DNA of 64,000 bases, taken from assembly GCF_018476525.1 (NCBI RefSeq), contig NZ_JAHCST010000018.1, positions 1 through 64,000 on the forward strand, read 5' to 3'. A program made the translations under genes and the position numbers. Of the stretch, positions 8,479 to 19,750 are shown one piece after another (the first letter of the stretch is position 1; every line of letters begins with the position of its first letter). Under the pieces are notes generated by a model, which saw only the letters and a program-made list of their open reading frames with translations, was not told the origin of the DNA and ran no database searches. Origin of the DNA: Acrocarpospora catenulata. GTDB taxonomy: Bacteria > Actinomycetota > Actinomycetes > Streptosporangiales > Streptosporangiaceae.

Positions 8479-10498
8479 GATCCGCGTTTGCATAATTCTT
8501 CCAACGCCTGAACCCGACATCCTTTCCGCCGCTGAAGGAATCCGAAATCTGTGCGGACAGCTCTCCCAGGGCCAGCGGGTTGCCTTTTCCCATACCATTG
8601 TCGACCATCCATTGGTCGAAGGCCTTCTGTCCAGCCATGCCTTGTTTCAAAATATCTGCGAACGGGAGAAATTCGCCATTTGAGTCGGCGATGACACCCG
8701 CGGGGGGCACCTGGGGGGCGAATCCTTGCTTCATGAGAAGCTGGGCCGTAGCTTGGCGACGCCCCAACATCTCCGCATCGTCCGACTTCAGGAGCTGCTC
8801 CGCCTCCTTTTTGGGATCCCGGCCGTAGGTGTAGTAGACGGAGACCCCAGTGGACAACACGGTCCAGGTCAGCGGGATGGCGGACAAGGGGTGAACCAGC
8901 CCAAGAGCCGCCATGGCAATCCCCGCGAGGAGACTCTCGGCTTTTTCGGCGTCCTCGATCTGCTTGTCCTTGAGTTCGGGCACCCGGACCGCAGCCGCCA
9001 GTTCGGTGCCCCGGACATTGCCGATTGCCTTGAAAAAGCTGTCCATCGGCTGGATATTTCCGCTGCTTTTCACGGCATTGGACACGATGGGAAGAACTCT
9101 GAAGAGCATTCTTCCCATGCCCTCGTCCAGCCGAAGCCGCGCCTCCTCGCCGTCGGCGAATGTGGTCATGAAGCGGAAGGTGTCCTCGGGACTCAACCGG
9201 AAAGCACCACGCAGCCCCGGAATGGACATCCACTCGAACAGACCGGGGGCAACCTGCAGTGCGCTTTCCTTGGCCATATCGGCGTCGTTGAGGTTCGCGC
9301 CCAGGGTGATCTCGGTCGCGTACGCTCCCGCGATCTCCCCCAGATGAATCTTGATCGCATCGTTCAACCGCCATTCGTCCACCGTGGTCATCACGGTGTA
9401 GGCGAAGAACGCCGCTTCCTGGCTGTGTTTGCCGTCCCGCTCGTCATAGGCACCGGAGGCCGCGGCCAGGAGTCTGCCGAAGGCGTCCGACATTTCCGGC
9501 GAACTCATCGCCCGCTCGTTGAACCCCTTGAGAAAAGCCACCAACTCGGGCCGCTTATCCCACTTCTCCGGGGACTGTGGAAGCTGACCGAATGGCAGGC
9601 CAAGGGTTGGCAGGGCGGGGAGGGGACTGAGCTTGGCCATTGAGCCGATCACCAGGCGGGCGGCAGCTGGGTTGTTGCCCAACGCGTTGAGCATCCCGGA
9701 CAGGATTGAGCTACTGGCTCCGCTCTCGGGCCGCAACACGGGCAGAGCGAGTTGGGCCAGCCAGACGTCCGGGTAGTTGCCGTGGCTCAGCAGGGTGGCG
9801 AAGGCCTCCATGTCTTTCGCGTTCTCGGGCTTCATGTTCTCCACCGCTTTTCGCACCGCGGCGAAGCCGGGAACCTTCGCCTCGCCGGTGATCGCGGTGG
9901 CGAAAGCCGTACCGAGGGTGAGGAGAGCATCCGGCCGCCCGTCCTTGGACAGACGTTTCAGAGTGGGGGTCACTTGACGGATCCCGGCGGGGCCAAGAGC
10001 TCCGAAGAACGCGGCGGTGAAGACGGCGTCGTGCTGATGTGCCGCCAACTCCTCAAGCAGGGTGGCTATGCGGTCGGGGGCGTACGGCCCTATCAGGCGG
10101 AACTCGTCTGGATCGATGGCCAGCAGTCGTTTGCCCAGTTCGGTGCCCTGGCGCTGGGCTTCGGCGGGGGTGAGTAGTGAGGCCTCCCGATACGGTCGCA
10201 GTCCTCCATCGAAAAGGCCGAGAATTCCGGGCACGGGAGCGGCGATGGCAGCCACTCGCTGTCGCAGTTGGGGCACCTGCTGTTCGGCCCAGCCGCCGAT
10301 CTCCCGGATGGGCGCAAGCCCGGCGGCAGGCAGATCGACGGCGGCCAGTTCTCGGCGGATGTGCTCGGCCTGCTCGGCGATGGCCTGTCCGGCCCGCTCC
10401 ATTTCGGTGATGAAGTCGTTCATCAGAGCCGGATCGATCCCGGAGAACTCCGGCGCGAGCGGTCCGGTCCCCGGTTGTACAGAGGGTCTCTCTGCCAT
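8465..10498 (-). CDS. Large hypothetical protein with WXG-like N-terminus and hydrophobic hairpin
   Basis: A 677-residue protein I cannot assign to a named family with confidence. Residues 15-95 form a helical hairpin resembling WXG/ESX substrates (DFITEMERAGQAIAEQ, then GGWAEQQV). The middle is a long, soluble, helix-rich region. Near residues 520-560 there is a hydrophobic, Pro-broken stretch (LLAGIAMAALGLVHPLSAIP) that may insert in membranes. The C-terminus is hydrophilic. I chose the ATG at 10498 over 10549, because the upstream codons have no family-like features. Base use is less GC-biased than the neighbouring trehalose genes. A secreted effector or a structural protein are both possible. 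Confidence 0.7.
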   Translation of the reverse strand: MAERPSVQPGTGPLAPEFSGIDPALMNDFITEMERAGQAIAEQAEHIRRELAAVDLPAAGLAPIREIGGWAEQQVPQLRQRVAAIAAPVPGILGLFDGGLRPYREASLLTPAEAQRQGTELGKRLLAIDPDEFRLIGPYAPDRIATLLEELAAHQHDAVFTAAFFGALGPAGIRQVTPTLKRLSKDGRPDALLTLGTAFATAITGEAKVPGFAAVRKAVENMKPENAKDMEAFATLLSHGNYPDVWLAQLALPVLRPESGASSSILSGMLNALGNNPAAARLVIGSMAKLSPLPALPTLGLPFGQLPQSPEKWDKRPELVAFLKGFNERAMSSPEMSDAFGRLLAAASGAYDERDGKHSQEAAFFAYTVMTTVDEWRLNDAIKIHLGEIAGAYATEITLGANLNDADMAKESALQVAPGLFEWMSIPGLRGAFRLSPEDTFRFMTTFADGEEARLRLDEGMGRMLFRVLPIVSNAVKSSGNIQPMDSFFKAIGNVRGTELAAAVRVPELKDKQIEDAEKAESLLAGIAMAALGLVHPLSAIPLTWTVLSTGVSVYYTYGRDPKKEAEQLLKSDDAEMLGRRQATAQLLMKQGFAPQVPPAGVIADSNGEFLPFADILKQGMAGQKAFDQWMVDNGMGKGNPLALGELSAQISDSFSGGKDVGFRRWKNYANADLMTD

Positions 10499-10678
10499 GC
10501 CCCCAATCATCGGCGACCGCGATGGGGGCGTGAAGGTTAACCAACACATTGGCCTGGGCTGTCAATCCTCACAAGCCGAAGGGGAAAGATCTCCGTGAAC
10601 CTCGCCGCCGTGCTGGACATCTGGGTGTAACACGGGATCACTGGGCAAACAGTGGCGATGGCGTGGAGCATGGAGAGT

Positions 10679-12787
<2,109 letters not shown>

Positions 12788-12815
12788 CCCGGCCGGAAAG
12801 GACAGAAGGGACGGT

Positions 12816-15011
12816 ATGGACGCTGTCACGTCGACCTACCGGGTGCAGCTGACGCCGGAGTCCGGCTTCCGCGAGCTCGCCGGCCTCCTCGACTACCTGC
12901 GGGAACTCGGGGTCGGGCACGTCTACCTGTCGCCGGTCCTGCAGTCGGTGCGGGACTCGCAGCACGGGTACGACGTCACCGACCACTCCAGGATCAGGGC
13001 GGAGTTCGGCGGCCGGCCGGGGCTGCTCGCGCTGGCGGGCCGCGGGATCGGGCTGATCGCCGACATCGTGCCCAACCACATGACCGTGCCGGTGCCCGAG
13101 TCGGAGAACGCCCCGCTCTGGTCGGTGCTGAAGGAGGGGCCGGACTCCCCGTACGCGAACTGGTTCGACCTGACCTGGCCGGTGGACCTGCCGGTGCTGG
13201 GGGACGACGCCACGTTCAGCGTGTCTGGCGGGTTGCTGCACTACCACGACCACGTGTTCCCGCTCCGGGCCGGGACCGAGGAGCTGCCGCTGGACGAGCT
13301 GATCACCGCGCAGCACTACCGGCTGGTCTCCTGGCGGGACTCGCCCGGCTACCGGCGGTTCTTCGACGTCTCGTCGCTGATCGGGCTCCGGGCCGAGGAT
13401 CCGGCGGTGTTCGAGGCCACCCACGAGGTGATGCTGGGCCTGGTCGCGGACGGGGTGATCGACGGGCTCCGGGTGGACCATCCGGACGGGCTCGCCGACC
13501 CGCGTGGGTACCTGCGGCGGCTGCGCGAGCGGGTGCCGGGGCCGGTCTGGGTGGAGAAGATCCTGATGGACGGCGAGCGGCTGCCGGCCGACTGGGACTG
13601 CGATGGCACCACCGGCTACGACGCGCTCAACATGGTGACCCGGCTGTTCGTGGACCCGGCCGCGCGGGACGCGCTGGTGGCGACCTTCACCCGGCACACG
13701 GGGATGCCCGACGACTACGAGCTGGTCAAGTACCAGGGCAAGAAGCACGTGATCGAGCTGTTCTTCCGCGGCGAGGTGGACCGGCTGGCGCTCGACCTCG
13801 GGGAGCCGGGGCTGCGGGAGGCGCTGGTGGAGCTGCTGGTGGCGATGCCCGTCTACCGGGCGTACGTGAACCCGGGGGAGCCGCCGGACGCCGAGGCGGG
13901 CCGGGTGATCCAGGCGGCGGCCTGGGAGGCGGCGGGGCACGCCGACCCGGCGGCGGTGGCGCGGGTGGCGCAGTTGGTGCTGAACGGGCCCGCCACGGCG
14001 GTCACCAGGTTCCAGCAGACCTGCGGTCCGGTGATGGCCAAGGGGGTGGAGGACACCGCGCTCTACCGGTGGTTCCCGCTGGCCTGCCTGAACGAGGTGG
14101 GCGGGGAGCCGGACCGGTTCGGGGTGGCGCCGGAGGAGTTCCACGCGTTCTGCGCGGAGCTGCGGCCGACCACGATGACCACGCTCTCCACGCATGACAC
14201 GAAACGGTCGGAGGACGTCCGGGCCCGCCTATCCGTCATTTCCGAAATGCCGGATATATGGGCTGATGCGGTGGATTCTTGGACGGCGGCGGTGCGGTTC
14301 GATCCGAAGCTGGACTATCTGGCCTGGCAGACGCTGATGGCGGCCTGGCCCATCAGCACCCACCGTTTCACGAAATATCTGCTCAAGGCGGCGCGGGAGG
14401 CGAAGACCTCGATCTCCTGGCAGAACCGGGATCAGGGGTACGAGACGGCGCTGCGGGAGTTCGCCGCCAAGGCGATCGAGCTCTGCGGGTACTCGGTGGC
14501 CGCCTTCACCGCCGTGGTGGACAAGTACGCGCGGGTCAACTCGCTCGGGCAGAAGGTGGTCCAGCTGCTGATGCCCGGCATTCCGGACGTCTACCAGGGC
14601 AACGAGATCACCGACTTCTCCCTGGTCGACCCCGACAACCGCCGCCCGGTCGACTACGCGGCACGGCGGGCCCTGCTGGCGGCTCCCGACGACAGCTGGG
14701 ACGGGCAGAAGCTCAGGGTCACCCGCGCCGCGCTCCACCTGCGGAAACGGCTGGAGCCCGGCCTGCCGTACCAGCCGATCGAGGCGGACGAGCACGCGAT
14801 CGCGTTCGCGCGCGGGGACCGGGCGGTGGCGGTGGCGACCCGGCTGCCGATGAAGCTGGAGCGGGCGGGCGGCTGGGGGAGCCAGACGCTCCGGCTGCCA
14901 CCGGGGAACTGGGTGGACCTGCTGACCGACGTGGAGCACACCGGGCTCATCCCGATGGCGCACCTGCTCGCCCGTTACCCCGTTGCAATTCTGGAACGGA
15001 ATACCCGCTGA
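12816..15011 (+). CDS. treY: Maltooligosyltrehalose synthase
   Basis: A 731-residue GH13 enzyme that isomerises the reducing-end alpha-1,4 bond of maltodextrins to an alpha,alpha-1,1 bond. It shows the TreY hallmarks: STYRVQL at the start, DIVPNHM (region I), GLRVDHPDGLADP (region II with the nucleophile Asp), WVEKIL (region III Glu) and STHDTKRSEDVRARL (region IV). The length is typical of the family. The ATG at 12816 follows a purine-rich AGAAGGG and lies 28 bp after glgX, so the genes are co-transcribed. Product passes to TreZ, encoded next. Confidence 0.96.
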   Translation: MDAVTSTYRVQLTPESGFRELAGLLDYLRELGVGHVYLSPVLQSVRDSQHGYDVTDHSRIRAEFGGRPGLLALAGRGIGLIADIVPNHMTVPVPESENAPLWSVLKEGPDSPYANWFDLTWPVDLPVLGDDATFSVSGGLLHYHDHVFPLRAGTEELPLDELITAQHYRLVSWRDSPGYRRFFDVSSLIGLRAEDPAVFEATHEVMLGLVADGVIDGLRVDHPDGLADPRGYLRRLRERVPGPVWVEKILMDGERLPADWDCDGTTGYDALNMVTRLFVDPAARDALVATFTRHTGMPDDYELVKYQGKKHVIELFFRGEVDRLALDLGEPGLREALVELLVAMPVYRAYVNPGEPPDAEAGRVIQAAAWEAAGHADPAAVARVAQLVLNGPATAVTRFQQTCGPVMAKGVEDTALYRWFPLACLNEVGGEPDRFGVAPEEFHAFCAELRPTTMTTLSTHDTKRSEDVRARLSVISEMPDIWADAVDSWTAAVRFDPKLDYLAWQTLMAAWPISTHRFTKYLLKAAREAKTSISWQNRDQGYETALREFAAKAIELCGYSVAAFTAVVDKYARVNSLGQKVVQLLMPGIPDVYQGNEITDFSLVDPDNRRPVDYAARRALLAAPDDSWDGQKLRVTRAALHLRKRLEPGLPYQPIEADEHAIAFARGDRAVAVATRLPMKLERAGGWGSQTLRLPPGNWVDLLTDVEHTGLIPMAHLLARYPVAILERNTR

Positions 15012-15054
15012 GCCCGATGGGAAATAGGTGGGATAGTCGATTTCCGGGAGCGGC

Positions 15055-16737
15055 ATGTACGAGGTCTGGGCGCCGCACGCGACCCGCGTGGAACTGGAGA
15101 GCAACGGCGTCCGGCGGGTGATGACCGCCGAAGGGGAGTGGTGGCGGGCTCCCGGGGACGAACACGGCACGGACTACGCCTTCCACGTGGACGGCGAGGG
15201 CCCGTTCCCCGACCCGCGCACGCGGCGTCAGCCGTACGGGGTGACGGGACCGAGCCGGGTGTACGACCACGCCCGGTTCACCTGGGGGGACCAGGACTGG
15301 CGGGGCAGGGACCTGCGCGGCTCGGTCATCTACGAGTTGCACATCGGCACCTTCACCCCCGAAGGAACCTTCGAGAGCGCCATCGAGCGGCTGGACCACC
15401 TGGTCGACCTGGGCGTGGACTTCATCGAGATCATGCCGGTGGCCCCTGTGCCCGGGCGGCGCAACTGGGGGTACGACGGAGTCGATCTCTACGCGGTGCG
15501 CGAGGACTACGGCGGTCCCGACGGGCTGAAGCTGCTGGTGGACGCCTGCCACCGGGCCGGGCTCGGCGTGATCCTGGACGTCGTCTACAACCACCTCGGC
15601 CCGTCCGGGAACTATCTGGCCAAGTTCGGCCCCTACCTGCATGACTACCGGGGTTCGTACTGGGGAGCGGCCGTCAACCTCGACGGACGGCACTCGGACG
15701 TGGTCCGCAGGTACTTCATCGAGAACGCGCTGCAGTGGCTGCGCGACTACCACATCGACGGCCTCCGGCTGGACGCGGTGCATGCCCTGCACGACAAGCG
15801 CGCGGTGCACTTCCTGGAGGAACTGGCCGGGGAGGTCGAGGCGCTGGCCACCACGCTCGGCCGCCCGCTCACGCTGATCGCCGAATCCGACCTGAACGAC
15901 CCCGCGCTGATCACCCGGTACGGCCTGCACGCCACCTGGAACGACGACGTGCACCACGCCCTGCACGTGGCGGTCACCGGCGAGACGCACGCCTACTACG
16001 CCGACTTCCACTCGCTCGGGGCGGTCGCCAAGGTGCTGACCTCGGCGTACTTCCACGACGGGAGCTACTCCTCGTTCCGCGGGCGCTCGCACGGCCGCCC
16101 CGCCGGGGACCTGCCCGGGTACCGGTTCGTCTGCTGTGTGCAGAACCACGACCAGATCGGCAACCGGCCGCTGGGGGACCGCATGCGCCCGGAGCGGCTC
16201 TGGCTGGCGGCCGGGCTGCTGCTCACCTCGCCGTTCACGCCGATGTTGTTCATGGGGGAGGAGTGGGGGGCCGGGACGCCGTTCTACTTCTTCACCGATC
16301 ACCACGAGCCCGAGCTGGCCGAGGGGGAGGGGGAGCGGCGGCGGCGCGAGTTCGAGGGCTTCGGCTACGACTGGAAGGCCCCGGATCCGCAGGACGAGGA
16401 GACCTTCCTTCGATCCAAGCTGGACTGGTCGGAAATGTCGGAGGACGGCGCGGCCTCGCTGCTGGGCTGGTACCGGGACCTGATCGCGCTCCGCAAGTCC
16501 CATCCCGACCTGACCGACCCCCGGCTGGACCGGGTCCGGGTACGGTACGACGACGACCGGCACTGGATCGTGGTGGAGCGGGGCTCGGTGCGGGTCGCGG
16601 TCAACGTCGGGGAGTTCCCCGTCCCGGTACGGCTCGCGCCCGGACACCTGCTGCTCGCCTCCGACGAGGGCATCGCCCTGCACGGCGCCGACCTCCACCT
16701 GCCGCCGCTCTCCCTCGCCGTGATCCAGCTGTCCTGA
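15055..16737 (+). CDS. treZ: Maltooligosyltrehalose trehalohydrolase
   Basis: A 560-residue GH13 enzyme that releases free trehalose from maltooligosyl-trehalose. It has a short N-terminal beta domain (EVWAPHATRVEL), then barrel motifs DVVYNHLGPSGNY, GLRLDAVHAL (nucleophile), LIAESDLNDP (acid/base) and QNHDQIGNRPLG. Its length is near the family norm. It starts 43 bp after treY and completes the glgX-treY-treZ operon. Together these convert glycogen to trehalose without phosphorylated intermediates, a known stress-protection route in actinomycetes. Confidence 0.96.
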   Translation: MYEVWAPHATRVELESNGVRRVMTAEGEWWRAPGDEHGTDYAFHVDGEGPFPDPRTRRQPYGVTGPSRVYDHARFTWGDQDWRGRDLRGSVIYELHIGTFTPEGTFESAIERLDHLVDLGVDFIEIMPVAPVPGRRNWGYDGVDLYAVREDYGGPDGLKLLVDACHRAGLGVILDVVYNHLGPSGNYLAKFGPYLHDYRGSYWGAAVNLDGRHSDVVRRYFIENALQWLRDYHIDGLRLDAVHALHDKRAVHFLEELAGEVEALATTLGRPLTLIAESDLNDPALITRYGLHATWNDDVHHALHVAVTGETHAYYADFHSLGAVAKVLTSAYFHDGSYSSFRGRSHGRPAGDLPGYRFVCCVQNHDQIGNRPLGDRMRPERLWLAAGLLLTSPFTPMLFMGEEWGAGTPFYFFTDHHEPELAEGEGERRRREFEGFGYDWKAPDPQDEETFLRSKLDWSEMSEDGAASLLGWYRDLIALRKSHPDLTDPRLDRVRVRYDDDRHWIVVERGSVRVAVNVGEFPVPVRLAPGHLLLASDEGIALHGADLHLPPLSLAVIQLS

Positions 16738-16749
16738 TCGTGATCTATC

Positions 16750-16763
16750 ACCCCTTTTGGGGT
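16750..16763 (+). terminator. Short hairpin after treZ
   Basis: ACCCC and GGGGT flank a TTTT loop, making a perfect 5-bp stem 12 bp after the treZ stop. There is no T-tract, so it is at best a weak terminator or pause. Confidence 0.35.
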
Positions 16764-16814
16764 ACGAGGGCAACTAATTACGATCCGTCCATGTCGATCG
16801 CCAGGTCAGCCACC

Positions 16815-17426
16815 ATGACCCGAAATTTCGGGATTTTGTTCTGGGGGTGTGCGGGGGTGCACCTCGGGTCCCTGGCGCTAGGGATAGCGCCGGTGGAGTG
16901 GGTGAGCAAGGCCCTGCTCATGCCGTTCCTGGCCGGGTGGGTGATCGCGCGGGGCGGGTCCCGGCTGCTGGTGGCGGCACTGTTCTGGTCCACCCTCGGG
17001 GACATCGGGTTGCAGGTGGACGGCCTGTTCCTGCCCGGCATGGTGTGCTTCGGGCTGGCCCACCTCTGCTACGTGACGATGTTCCTCCGCAGCGACATCG
17101 TCAGGGACTGGGCGGTCGCCGGGGTCTACGCCCTCGTCTGGCTGGTGCTGATCGTGCTGCTCTGGCACCGGCTGGGCGAGCTCCAAGTGCCCATCGCCGG
17201 GTACTCCCTGCTGCTCACCGCCACCGCCGTCACCTCGCTCTGGCGCAACGCGACCGCCGGCATCGGCGGCGGCCTCTTCCTGCTCTCCGACACGCTGATC
17301 GCATTCCGCCTCGCCGAGATCGAGATCCTGTACGGCGACCTGCTGGTGATGTCCACCTACATCCTGGCCCAGTACCTGCTCGCCGCCGGATCAACCCGGC
17401 ACGTGGTTGCGCAACCCCAAACCTGA
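16815..17426 (+). CDS. YhhN/TMEM86-family membrane protein (lysoplasmalogenase-like)
   Basis: A roughly 203-residue, very hydrophobic protein with seven or eight predicted membrane helices. Family signs include SKALLMPFLAGWV, ALFWSTLGDIGLQ and GLAHLCYVTMF, with conserved Lys and Asp residues inside the membrane helices. Mammalian TMEM86B hydrolyses lysoplasmalogens; bacterial substrates are poorly defined, so the enzymatic name is by homology only. An ATG at 16791 is also in frame; I prefer 16815, nearer a weak AGG and the family start. The 3' end overlaps the convergent DUF1722 remnant by 36 bp. Confidence 0.8.
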   Translation: MTRNFGILFWGCAGVHLGSLALGIAPVEWVSKALLMPFLAGWVIARGGSRLLVAALFWSTLGDIGLQVDGLFLPGMVCFGLAHLCYVTMFLRSDIVRDWAVAGVYALVWLVLIVLLWHRLGELQVPIAGYSLLLTATAVTSLWRNATAGIGGGLFLLSDTLIAFRLAEIEILYGDLLVMSTYILAQYLLAAGSTRHVVAQPQT

Positions 17427-17875
17427 CGGATAGGGCGCGAAATACGTCTGATCCCGGACGTAGGCGGCGGCCTCGCCCCTGGCGTGGTGGAGCAGCAGCG
17501 CCACCGGCACGCTCAGCGCGACCTCCCTGGCCCGGTAGGCGTCGATCACCGCCAGCAGGTCGGCGCGGCGGACCGGGTCGACGCCCGCGCCCACCATGCC
17601 CAGGCAGTGGTGGAGCACGTTGACGTGGCGACCGACGGTGGTCCTGCGGCTCATCGCGGACCGGAAGGCGGCGGCGTAGGCGTCGGCGAGTTCGTCCCGC
17701 GGCAGCGTGCCCGCCCGCGCGACGACCCCCCGGCCTCCATCTCCGGGCAGACCGGGACCCAGTCCACGTACTCCGCAAGCTCCCCCGTCAGGAACCTGTC
17801 CCTGCTGTGACCCCCGTTGAACCGTACGAGCTCGCCCAGCAGGCAGCTCGACACCGCCACCTTCGGCCGGATCAC
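17391..17875 (-). pseudogene. Decayed DUF523-DUF1722 (TudS/YbgA-like) gene with internal deletion and frameshift
   Basis: Two homologous parts lie in different frames. Residues 1-54 from GTG 17875 match the DUF523 N-terminus (KVAVSSCLLGELVRFNGGHS, then VPVCPEME), keeping two of the usual cysteines. From about 17712 the DUF1722 C-terminus continues in another frame (TLPRDELADAYAAAFRSAM, GRHVNVLHHCLGM, LGLRNHVPG). Intact fusions of this kind are roughly twice as long (my recollection of the family), so about 120-150 residues between the parts are missing. DUF523 proteins include thiouracil desulfurase TudS; DUF1722 includes E. coli YbgA, encoded beside the photolyase gene. The GTG overlaps the sigma-factor stop by 4 bp (GTGA), so it was the last gene of a light-type operon. 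Confidence 0.75.
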
Positions 17876-18384
17876 GCCGCCGCCCGGTCGAGCAGCGCGG
17901 CCAGCCGGTGCAGGGCCCGCGCGGTCCGCGCCTTGATCGTGCCGAGCGGGACGTCCAGCCGGGAGGCGATCTCCCGCTGGGTCAGCTGCCCGTAGTAGGC
18001 CAGCTCGATGGCCTGCCGCTGCGCGGCGGGAAGCCCGGCCAGCGCGCGCCGCACGGCGTCCCGCTGGTCGAGGCGGGCGGGCAGGTCCAGATCCTCGCTC
18101 GGCTCCGGCGCCGCGTCGAGCGGGACGGCGGCAGGGGGGCGGGCCCGCAGGTAGTCGATCGCCCGGTTGCGGGCGATGCCCTGCAACCACCCTTCCAGGC
18201 TGCGGGCCGGGTCGTAGCGGCCGCGGCACCGCCAGACCTCGGCGAAGACGACCTGCGAGACGTCCTCGACGTCCTGGGGCGGCACGAAGTGGCGGAGGTA
18301 GGCCCGGACGAGCGCGGCGTGCTCCCGGAAACACTCCGTCACCGCGTCTTCCTCGCCTGCCGCGAGGCGGAGGCCCAGCTTCAT
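17872..18384 (-). CDS. ECF-type RNA polymerase sigma factor, LitS-like by context
   Basis: A 170-residue sigma-70 family factor with only regions 2 and 4. Region 2 runs from about 15 to 85 (VEDVSQVVFAEVW, GWLQGIARNRAIDYLRAR) and region 4 from about 112 to 165 (LPAAQRQAIELAYYG, QREIASRLDVPLGTIKAR). The ATG at 18384 is preceded by GGGAGG at good spacing, better than an upstream TTG at 18414. It lies 78 bp downstream of a B12-type MerR gene and beside a photolyase. That arrangement matches LitR/LitS control in other actinomycetes, where light releases LitR repression and the sigma factor drives carotenoid or photolyase genes. No anti-sigma gene is present. Confidence 0.88.
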   Translation of the reverse strand: MKLGLRLAAGEEDAVTECFREHAALVRAYLRHFVPPQDVEDVSQVVFAEVWRCRGRYDPARSLEGWLQGIARNRAIDYLRARPPAAVPLDAAPEPSEDLDLPARLDQRDAVRRALAGLPAAQRQAIELAYYGQLTQREIASRLDVPLGTIKARTARALHRLAALLDRAAA

Positions 18385-18462
18385 GACGACCTCCCAACTG
18401 GGAAACTTACTCAAAACCTATTCATAGTCGCCCGTGGCCGATTATGCAAGGAACAGCAGTGA

Positions 18463-19536
18463 TCAGCGCAGCGCCGCGAGAATCCGGGAGATCGCCTCGT
18501 TCATCGAGGTCAGGTGGGTGATCGTGGGCGGGACGCCGTACCAGCCGGGGCCGCCGGTCAGCAGCGGGCTGGGCGGGCGGAGCACCGGCAGCCGGGTCAG
18601 CGGCTCGGGGTCGCCTGTCTCCGCCCGCTGCGACCAGACGACCACCAGGGCGGGGCCGAGCCGCCGCATCGCGTCCGCCAGCGCCGAGTACGGCGTGCGC
18701 GCGCCCAGCACCCGGACCTCCACCGCGTGCTCCGCGGCCAGGGCGGCGGCCAGCGCGAAGATCGGCAGGCTGTGCTGCTCGTCCTCGGCGCAGGCGAGCA
18801 GGACCGGACGGGGATGGATCGGCCGCGCGGGCCGCCCGATCAACGCGCCGAACGCCGTCATCAGCCGTTCGGTGAACAGGTGCTCCACATCCACCCCGAC
18901 GCCCGTGGCGGCCTGCCGCCGGCTGATCGCCGCGAACACCGGCCGGACCAGCCGGTCCCAGGTCTCGGCCACCCCGAACCTGCTCAGACCCCAGGCGACG
19001 ATCTCCGACACCGTCCACGAGTCCAGCGCCATCGCGGCCCGCCCCAGCCGCCCGGCCTCCCGCTCGACCGAACGTTCCCGGGACGCCGGGGGGATCTCCG
19101 CCAGGAACGCCGGATGCGCAGGCCCCTCGCCGACCCCGCGACCCGCCGGGACAGCCGTTTCCGCACCAGCCTCGCGACCGGCCTGGGCCGCCGTTTCCGC
19201 ACCGGCCTCGCGATCCGCGGTGGGTGCCGGGACCGCCGATTCCTCCTCGCCCCCGCGCCCCCCTGGTGTTCCCGCCTGCGGCTCCACCGGAAGCGACCGG
19301 ATGCGCAGGGCCGCCTGCGCGGCCTCCGCCGGTGGCACGCCCGCCTTGATCAGGCGGCTCATCTCCTCCAGCCGGCGCAGATCGAGCGCCCCGTACCGCC
19401 GGTGGCCGCCGGGACTCCGGGAACTCGGCCCGATGCCGTACCGGAGGTTCCAGGTCCGCAACGTGGGCGCGGGCACCCCGAGCCGCCGCGCGACCGCCCC
19501 GATCCCGTAACTCGGGGAGCTGTCCTCGTCCGCCAT
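18463..19536 (-). CDS. MerR-family regulator with cobalamin-binding domain, LitR/CarH-like
   Basis: A 357-residue regulator. The N-terminal MerR winged helix (about 8-75) reads GAVARRLGVPAPTLRTW and GGHRRYGALDLRRLEEM. A low-complexity Ala/Gly/Glu linker of about 60 residues follows. The C-terminal half resembles the helical-bundle plus B12-binding domains of LitR/CarH, with VEHLFTERL and ACAEDEQHSLPIFAL. The latter has the E-x-H-x-x-P form of the cobalamin-ligand motif seen in actinomycete LitR proteins. Known relatives bind adenosylcobalamin and leave DNA on illumination. The start is supported by GGAGGTGA 8 bp upstream. It is divergent to the photolyase gene and upstream of the sigma factor. 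Confidence 0.87.
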   Translation of the reverse strand: MADEDSSPSYGIGAVARRLGVPAPTLRTWNLRYGIGPSSRSPGGHRRYGALDLRRLEEMSRLIKAGVPPAEAAQAALRIRSLPVEPQAGTPGGRGGEEESAVPAPTADREAGAETAAQAGREAGAETAVPAGRGVGEGPAHPAFLAEIPPASRERSVEREAGRLGRAAMALDSWTVSEIVAWGLSRFGVAETWDRLVRPVFAAISRRQAATGVGVDVEHLFTERLMTAFGALIGRPARPIHPRPVLLACAEDEQHSLPIFALAAALAAEHAVEVRVLGARTPYSALADAMRRLGPALVVVWSQRAETGDPEPLTRLPVLRPPSPLLTGGPGWYGVPPTITHLTSMNEAISRILAALR

Positions 19537-19567
19537 GAGCGTGGTTCACCTCCGTCCCGGACGTTCC

Positions 19568-19577
19568 TGGTCGACCA
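19568..19577. promoter_or_regulatory. Palindrome in the regulator/photolyase intergenic region
   Basis: TGGTCGACCA is a perfect 10-bp palindrome 31 bp upstream of the MerR-type start and inside the 214-bp divergent region before the photolyase gene. It is a candidate half or whole operator for the LitR-like protein. The site type is inferred from position; LitR operators vary and no second copy was found nearby. Confidence 0.35.
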
Positions 19578-19750
19578 AGGTCGTGACTGACAAATCATGC
19601 CGTGTCGGAGGCTCACCGCATCCTTCGGACACCGCTGGGTGGGACGCCGAGTTCTCCGGGTGTCGCCTGGACGCGCATATCGGCTACTTCGGACGCCGCC
19701 CGGACGTGGATGCAACCCACCGGGCAGGACGCTCGAAGGGTGTTGTCGTG

